This document shows positions 59,437 through 64,000 of a stretch of 64,000 bases of DNA, in pieces. The stretch covers positions 94,292 through 158,291 of the forward strand of contig NZ_JAMWEG010000014.1 in NCBI RefSeq assembly GCF_025460765.1. Direction: 5' to 3'. A program made the position numbers and the translations under genes. The number at the start of each line of letters is the position of its first letter. The first letter of the stretch is position 1. The notes below the pieces were generated by a model. It made no database searches. It worked only from the letters and a program-made list of their open reading frames with translations, and had not been told where the DNA came from. This stretch comes from Micromonospora sp. MA102 (GTDB lineage: Bacteria; Actinomycetota; Actinomycetes; Mycobacteriales; Micromonosporaceae).

Positions 59437-60852
59437 TCAGGCGGTGCGGGTCTGCTTCTTGATCGACGAGTCCTTGGCGACCTTGTCGGCGGCCGCCTGC
59501 ATCTTGTCGACGAACTGCTGCGCGGTGAGCCGGCCGGCCATCAGTTCCTCGGAGAGGTTCTGGCTCTCCTTGTCCAGGTCGGCGTAGAAGTCCTGGAACT
59601 TGACGGAGATGAGCTCGCTGCCGCCGTTCTTCATGAGGTTGTTGGCGCTGGAGAGCGCCGTGTCCTGCACGTTGTCGCCGGAGCCCTTGGTGGAGGCCAG
59701 CGACTTGGTCAGCTCGGCGAACTTGGCCGAACCCGCCTTCGACAGGATCGCCCGCAGGAACTCCTTCGCGGCCTCCTTGTTGGGGGCCTTGCTCGGCACG
59801 ACGAAGCCCTCACCGGACGCGGCGAACACGTCCTTCGGCGCCTTGTCGTCCGCGTTGTGCCAGTAGTCCGACAGGGTCAGCTCGAAGCCCGGCGGGATGG
59901 TCGCCGCCATCTCGTTCTTCAGCCAGGTGCCGACCTGGATGAACGCCGCCTTGCCGTCGAGCCAGGCCTGCTGCGACTGGGTGTGGTCGAGCTTGCCCGG
60001 GAGGAGCAGCTTGTCCTTGACCAGCTTCTCCCACGGCTCCAGCGCCTTGAGCACGCCGTCGGCCTTCCAGGCGTTCTCCTTCAGGTTGTCGATGTCGACG
60101 ATGACCTGCTTGCCGGCGGTCTTCCAGATGCTCGCCATGAGGCCCCAGCGCGGGTAGTAGCCGTGGAGCGCGTCGTGCACGTACGGGGCCATGCCCTTGG
60201 CCTTGATCTTCGGGGCCAGCGCGAAGAACTCGTCCCAGGTGGTCGGCGCCTGCCAACCCTCCTTCTTGAACAGCGCCGCGTTGTACCAGTTGCCCCACAC
60301 CGTGTACGCCACGTTCACGACGTAGAACTTGCCGTTCTGGGTGCCGTCGCCGACCGTGCCCGGCAGCAGCGAGTCCGCGACCGTGCCCTCGCTGTCCCAG
60401 GCGGGCGCGGTGAGCAGGTCGTCGAGCGGCTCGATGGCGCCCTCGTTGATCAGGGTGCTGCGGTCCATCATGTCGGCGCCCGAGTTCATGACCAGGTCAC
60501 TCGGCTGCGTCGCCATCTTCGGCTGCTCTTCGGTCTTGATCTTCTGCGTCGAAGACATGTTGACCGTGACGTTCGGGTGCTTGGCGCTGAAGATGACCTT
60601 GTCTTCCTTGGCCCACTGGTCGCCCAGGCCGCCGTTGAAGATGACCACCTTGACGGCGCTGCCGTCCTTCACACCGAACGGGTTGTCCTTGCTCTTGGCC
60701 CCGCCGCCGCCGTTGTCGGACTTCTCCGGCTCGCTGCCGGCGCAGGCGCTGAGCAGGCCCATCGCCGGGGCGGCGAGGAGGCCGGCCGCGGCGGCCCGCT
60801 GGAGCAGGGTCCGGCGGCTGAGGTCGCCGATGTTCTCGGGGGTAACCGACAT
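59437..60852 (-). CDS. ngcE: N-acetylglucosamine/chitobiose-binding lipoprotein (NgcE-like)
   Basis: A 471-residue solute-binding lipoprotein. The N-terminus has a twin-arginine motif (LSRRTLLQRAAAAGLL) and a lipobox (LLSAC, Cys37), as in Streptomyces NgcE, which binds GlcNAc and N,N'-diacetylchitobiose. ATG 60852 follows AGGAGAG. Other family stretches are VVIFNGGLGDQWAKEDK, MMDRSTLINEGAIEPLDDLL and YYPRWGLMASIWKTAGKQ. It lies 25 nt after the SIS gene and is probably the main product of the operon. The neighbouring RpiR regulator, SIS protein and GlcNAc kinase support an amino-sugar substrate. Confidence 0.9.
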   Translation of the reverse strand: MSVTPENIGDLSRRTLLQRAAAAGLLAAPAMGLLSACAGSEPEKSDNGGGGAKSKDNPFGVKDGSAVKVVIFNGGLGDQWAKEDKVIFSAKHPNVTVNMSSTQKIKTEEQPKMATQPSDLVMNSGADMMDRSTLINEGAIEPLDDLLTAPAWDSEGTVADSLLPGTVGDGTQNGKFYVVNVAYTVWGNWYNAALFKKEGWQAPTTWDEFFALAPKIKAKGMAPYVHDALHGYYPRWGLMASIWKTAGKQVIVDIDNLKENAWKADGVLKALEPWEKLVKDKLLLPGKLDHTQSQQAWLDGKAAFIQVGTWLKNEMAATIPPGFELTLSDYWHNADDKAPKDVFAASGEGFVVPSKAPNKEAAKEFLRAILSKAGSAKFAELTKSLASTKGSGDNVQDTALSSANNLMKNGGSELISVKFQDFYADLDKESQNLSEELMAGRLTAQQFVDKMQAAADKVAKDSSIKKQTRTA

Positions 60853-60877
60853 CTTTGTCTCTCCTTGTGGTGTCGGG

Positions 60878-61627
60878 TCAGGCGGTCCGCCGGAGGCGCC
60901 CGGCGTACCGCGACTCGAGGGCGAGGTTGTGCTCGTCCCCACCGGGGACGTTGGCGGAGAGGTAGATAGGGGGCACCTCTCCGGCCAGGTGGAACCGTCG
61001 TACGACCTCGGCGGTCAGCAGCTGCGCCAGCAGCGCCGCGGTGACCGACGAGACCGCACAGACCGCGCCGCCGCCCTCGAGCGGCAGCAGTGCGTCACCG
61101 TACGGCGCGCCGTTGTCCAGCACGACGTCGGCGAGGTCGGCGAGCCGTTGGCCGGACGGGTGCCGCGGGGCGACCCGTGCGGTGTGCTCGACCGAGGTGA
61201 CCGCGATCAGGGGATGGCCGTGTTCCCGGACCAGCGTCGCCAGCTCGACCACCGAGCCGTTGATGCCGGACTGGGAGGCGACCACGAACACGTCCTCCGG
61301 CTGCGGCGCCGCCAGGGCGTAGAGCTGGTGCGCCACGGCCGGGTCGCGTTCCAGCTTCGGGTCGGCGAGCACGTCGCGGGGCGCGTCGCCGTGCAGCACG
61401 AGGTCGTGCAGGGAGAGTCGGTTGGTCGGGACCAGGCCGCCGGCCCGGGCCACCAGCTCGGCGGCGAACGCCTCGGAGTGGCCGGCGCCGAACGCCTGGA
61501 GCACCCCGCCGGCACGCAGGCCGCCGGCGATCACGTCGGCCGCCCGGTCGACCGCCTCCGCCTGGGTGTCGACAAGCCGGTCGAGCACCGGGCGGACGGC
61601 GTCCGCGTACCGCTGGGCACTGATCAT
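60878..61627 (-). CDS. SIS-domain sugar isomerase-like protein
   Basis: A 249-residue SIS (sugar isomerase) domain protein. The phosphosugar-binding pattern is present: GGVLQAFGAGHSEAFAAELVARAGGLVP, then VFVVASQSGINGSVVELATLVREHGHPLIAVTSV, with the Ser/Gly-rich loops. It belongs to the group annotated as sugar isomerase domain-containing proteins (UPF0309-like), which act on amino-sugar phosphates such as GlcNAc-6-P or N-acetylmuramate-6-P derivatives. The exact reaction is unknown. The ATG overlaps the RpiR stop by 4 nt (ATGA), showing a coupled operon with the regulator and the transporter. Confidence 0.88.
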   Translation of the reverse strand: MISAQRYADAVRPVLDRLVDTQAEAVDRAADVIAGGLRAGGVLQAFGAGHSEAFAAELVARAGGLVPTNRLSLHDLVLHGDAPRDVLADPKLERDPAVAHQLYALAAPQPEDVFVVASQSGINGSVVELATLVREHGHPLIAVTSVEHTARVAPRHPSGQRLADLADVVLDNGAPYGDALLPLEGGGAVCAVSSVTAALLAQLLTAEVVRRFHLAGEVPPIYLSANVPGGDEHNLALESRYAGRLRRTA

Positions 61628-62586
61628 GAGGTGGCCCCCTTCTCGGCCTTGTGCCCGTCGACGGCCTGGGCGGTACGCCGGAAGGCCGCGTGGGCGCGGT
61701 CGTGGGTGCGCTGCGCCACCGCGATGTAGAGCAGGTCGAGCACGACGAGCTGGGGGTGCCGCGCGGAGAGCGCGTCGGGCCGGAAGGTGGTGGCCTGGCT
61801 GGCGGTGACCAGCACGATGTCGGCCAGCTCGGCCAGCGGCGAGCGCGGGAAGCCGGTCAGCGCGACAGTGGTCGCCCCTCGGCTGCCCGCCTCCGCGAGC
61901 ATCTCGATGGTCTCCCGGGTCTGCCCGGTGTGCGAGATGCCGAGCGCGACGTCGCCCACGCCGAGCAGCGCGGCGCTCGCCAGCCCCTCGTGCACGTCGC
62001 TCCAGGCCCAGGCGGCCACCCCGATGCGGTGCAGGCTGAACTGCATCTCCTCGCCGACCAGGGCGCTGCCGCTGGCGCCGAAGATGTTCACCCGGCTGGC
62101 CCCGGCGATGGCCACGGCCGCCCGCTCCACCTCGCCGAGGTCGAGCAGGGCGGCGGTGTCGTGCATGGCCCGGGTGTCGGCGGCCATGATCTGGTCGAGC
62201 ACCCGGGACAGCGGGTCACTGGGCTGGATCTCCCGGCCGATGTCGACCGTCCAGCCCGCCGAGCGGGCCCGCCCGGTCTCCGCGGCGATGCCGAGCCGCA
62301 GGTCGGCGTAGCCCTCGAAGCCCATGGCCCGGCAGAACCGGGTGATCGTGGCCGGCGAGGTGCCGCTGCGCTCGGCCAACTCCACGATGGTGGCCCGGGC
62401 CGCTGCCTCCGGGTCGCTGAGCACGTGCTCGGCGACCCGGCGCAACGCCCCCGTCAGCTCCCCCGCCCCGGCCCGGACCCGGGCCAGCACGCCGTCGGAG
62501 GAGACGGCCACCGCACCCCGCCGGTCGACCGCGTCGGCGTCGACCACCGCGGTCCCCGCGGGGGTGTCCACCTCGTGATCAACCAT
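61624..62586 (-). CDS. MurR/RpiR-family transcriptional regulator
   Basis: A 320-residue regulator with an N-terminal HTH_6 domain (about 40-115; ATIVELAERSGTSPATITRFCRAMGFEGYADLRLGIA, key residues S-P-A-T-I-T-R-F) and a C-terminal SIS domain (about 130-290; SRVNIFGASGSALVGEEMQ, GISHTGQTRETIEML) that senses phosphosugars. The first 35 residues are a non-conserved Val/Ala/Asp-rich extension. It is the first gene of the operon with the SIS protein and ngcEFG and divergent from a GlcNAc kinase, so its likely ligand is GlcNAc-6-P. ATG 62586 follows GAAAGG. Confidence 0.9.
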   Translation of the reverse strand: MVDHEVDTPAGTAVVDADAVDRRGAVAVSSDGVLARVRAGAGELTGALRRVAEHVLSDPEAAARATIVELAERSGTSPATITRFCRAMGFEGYADLRLGIAAETGRARSAGWTVDIGREIQPSDPLSRVLDQIMAADTRAMHDTAALLDLGEVERAAVAIAGASRVNIFGASGSALVGEEMQFSLHRIGVAAWAWSDVHEGLASAALLGVGDVALGISHTGQTRETIEMLAEAGSRGATTVALTGFPRSPLAELADIVLVTASQATTFRPDALSARHPQLVVLDLLYIAVAQRTHDRAHAAFRRTAQAVDGHKAEKGATS

Positions 62587-62606
62587 GGGACGCCTTTCGG
62601 AAAAGA

Positions 62607-62656
62607 GTGTTAACTGTTAGTGGTAAAAGTTCTTACTGAAGGCCCCTCCGTGTCAA
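62607..62656. promoter_or_regulatory. AT-rich promoter/operator island between rpiR and the GlcNAc kinase
   Basis: A stretch of unusually low GC in this window. On the minus strand TTGACA (62651-62656) is followed 15 nt later by TAAGAA, a plausible promoter for the rpiR-SIS-ngcEFG operon. It overlaps an imperfect dyad AGTGGTAAAAGTTCTTACT (62619-62637) next to GTTAACTGTTAG, a candidate RpiR binding site that could control both directions. Confidence 0.55.
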
Positions 62657-62739
62657 GAGCGTGGGCGAAGTTTTCAAACTGTTACCTGGCGCACAGCGCG
62701 GATCTTGCGCCCGGCAGCCCCGCCGACCAGCATGAGGGG

Positions 62740-63726
62740 ATGTCGGACACCGTCGTGATCGGCCTCGACGTCGGGGGTACGTCCACCCGCGCCGCCGCCC
62801 TCACCCTCGACGGGGTACGCCTCGGCGTGGGCCGCGCCGGCGGAGGCAACCCGACCAGCCACGGCGCCGAGCGGGCCGCCGCCGAACTCCGCGCCGCGCT
62901 GCGCGCCGCGCTCGCCGACGTCGACCCCACCCGGGTCCGTGCCGGCGTCATCGGGCTGGCCGGGGCCGGCCGGCTCCTCGCCGACCCGCAGGGCCGGGCC
63001 GCCTTCGACCGGGCCTGGGCCGACGCCGGCCTGCGCTGCCCCTACGCCGTCCACGGCGACGCCCTCGTGGCGTACGCCTCGGGCACGGCGGCCCCGGACG
63101 GCACCGTGCTCATCGCCGGCACCGGCGCGATCGCCGCCCAGGTACGCGACCTGCGCCTCGATCGCACCGCCGACGGCCACGGCTGGCTGCTCGGCGACGC
63201 CGGCTCGGGGTTCTGGCTGGGCCGGGAGGCGGTCCGCCGCCTGCTCGCCGACCTGGACCGGGCCCAGCCGCCCGGCGACCTGGCGCGCCAGGTCCTCGCC
63301 GAACTGACCGGCACCACCGAGGTCGCCGCCCGCCCCCGCGCGACAGCGGACGCGGTGGTGCAGGCGGTGACCCGGCGACCGCCGGTCGAGCTGGCCCGGC
63401 TCGCGCCGCTGGTCGCCACCGCGGCCCGGAAGGGCGAACCGACCGGCCTGGCCCTGGTCACCGAGGCGGCCGCGCTGCTGGCCGAGAGCGTCTCCCGCAT
63501 CCGGCCGCCCGGCGCGACCGACCCGGTGGTGCTCGGCGGTGGCCTGCTCACCGGCGACACCGCGCTGGCCGCCGCGGTCCGCGCCGAACTGGCCCGCGGG
63601 TGGCCCGACGCGCCGCTGCGCAGCGCCGGCGACGGGGCGGCGGCGGCCGCCTGGCTCGCCGCCCGCGACCTGCCCGAGGTCACCGACCCGGCGACCCTGC
63701 ACGCCCTGCTCGTCCCGCCGACCTGA
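62740..63726 (+). CDS. N-acetylglucosamine kinase-like protein (BadF/BadG family)
   Basis: A 328-residue ASKHA-fold kinase of the BadF/BadG/BcrA/BcrD ATPase family, which includes mammalian-type GlcNAc kinase. The N-terminal phosphate loop is GLDVGGTSTRAA; PHOSPHATE-2 like VLIAGTGAIAAQV, the GDAGSGFWLGREAVR motif and the C-terminal VVLGGGLLTGD are all intact. It would phosphorylate GlcNAc imported by NgcEFG to GlcNAc-6-P, the probable RpiR ligand. GAGGGG directly touches the ATG at 62740, which is too close for a normal ribosome site, so the start is somewhat uncertain. The following 63727-64000 shows no gene. Confidence 0.87.
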   Translation: MSDTVVIGLDVGGTSTRAAALTLDGVRLGVGRAGGGNPTSHGAERAAAELRAALRAALADVDPTRVRAGVIGLAGAGRLLADPQGRAAFDRAWADAGLRCPYAVHGDALVAYASGTAAPDGTVLIAGTGAIAAQVRDLRLDRTADGHGWLLGDAGSGFWLGREAVRRLLADLDRAQPPGDLARQVLAELTGTTEVAARPRATADAVVQAVTRRPPVELARLAPLVATAARKGEPTGLALVTEAAALLAESVSRIRPPGATDPVVLGGGLLTGDTALAAAVRAELARGWPDAPLRSAGDGAAAAAWLAARDLPEVTDPATLHALLVPPT

Positions 63727-64000
63727 CCCCCCGGCGCCCGGCTCGCGCCCGCTCGGGATCCGGGAGGCCTGTCGTTCGCCCGACCGGTGAGCCGCCAAGA
63801 TCCGGCGGTCAGGCGCTCCGCCGGCCGGCGCCGCAGCGGCCGCGGGAACGCGCGCGCGTGGTCGAACCCCAGGGAACACCGCTACCGGCGACCGTGACGG
63901 GACCCTCGACTCGATGGTCAGAATCGGTCAGCGACGCGGGCCGGAAACCCGCTCACCGACGTGGCGTGCCGAGGGGGCCGACACGAAAGCGGCGGGGCTG

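Noticed and set aside
63727..64000. Possible start or end of a gene at the right edge
   Set aside because: Only a short minus frame of about 45 codons without a start or typical composition was found; nothing supports a gene here.

Overview
The window looks like a chromosomal segment of a mycelial actinobacterium, most likely Micromonospora or a close relative in Micromonosporaceae. The grounds are very high GC content with strongly GC-rich third positions, many GTG starts and one TTG start, short GTGA/ATGA overlaps inside operons, and families typical of the group: GH48 and GH1 cellulolytic enzymes under CebR/CelR-type boxes, a conservon-type sensor pair, LpqY-SugABC, NgcEFG, a SARP/AfsR regulator and a large secreted RHS protein. 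This assignment is an inference; there is no rRNA or other marker gene in the window. I saw no tRNA, rRNA, insertion sequence or CRISPR array.

0-6.6 kb: the 5' end of a PAP2-type membrane gene, a DUF3159 membrane protein, then a cellulose block. A secreted GH48 cellulase with CBM2 diverges from a GH1 beta-glucosidase with Tat and lipoprotein signals. The shared intergenic region carries three near-perfect 14-bp CebR/CelR-type operators and two strong hairpins. 6.6-16.9 kb: a two-gene piece of a conservon (sensor kinase plus roadblock protein), an FGGY sugar kinase, a fused anthranilate synthase behind a complete tryptophan attenuator with a leader peptide, WrbA, and small envelope, stress and winged-helix genes. 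16.9-21.3 kb: a trehalose-type ABC operon (lpqY-sugA-sugB-sugC order) on the minus strand. 21.5-23.9 kb: a VOC protein, two small unknown proteins and an AMIN-like lipoprotein.

23.9-28.1 kb is a scarred segment. It holds an L,D-transpeptidase-like lipoprotein and an AfsR/SARP regulator, with a decayed AfsR-like C-terminal fragment, a decayed rhomboid 3' end and copies of a 42-bp intergenic repeat (a third, weaker copy lies at 38.2 kb). 27.8-36.8 kb is a polymorphic toxin locus: a 2,876-residue secreted RHS protein whose last ~97 residues are a barnase-type ribonuclease, followed 1 nt later by a barstar-type immunity gene and a strong terminator. A zinc-finger rhomboid protease lies just upstream on the same strand.

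38.2-51.5 kb: DUF4184 and HAD genes, a secreted delta-60 repeat protein, a glycogen/oligosaccharide block (GH63-like hydrolase divergent from an amylo-alpha-1,6-glucosidase and a GT4 glycosyltransferase), a transmembrane Ser/Thr kinase, and a YdjM-like membrane protein overlapping an amidohydrolase. 51.5-57.4 kb: an MFS transporter divergent from a LysR regulator that appears leaderless with a palindrome over its start codon, then a TfoX-N protein, a lipoprotein, a MobA-like nucleotidyltransferase and a PolA-like exonuclease/polymerase. 57.5-63.7 kb: an amino-sugar locus (RpiR regulator, SIS protein, ngcE, ngcF, ngcG) divergent from an N-acetylglucosamine kinase, with an AT-rich operator-like island between them.

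The genes point to a saprophyte that degrades cellulose and chitin, imports the oligosaccharides through dedicated ABC systems and handles internal glucans, and that also carries a contact-type antibacterial toxin.
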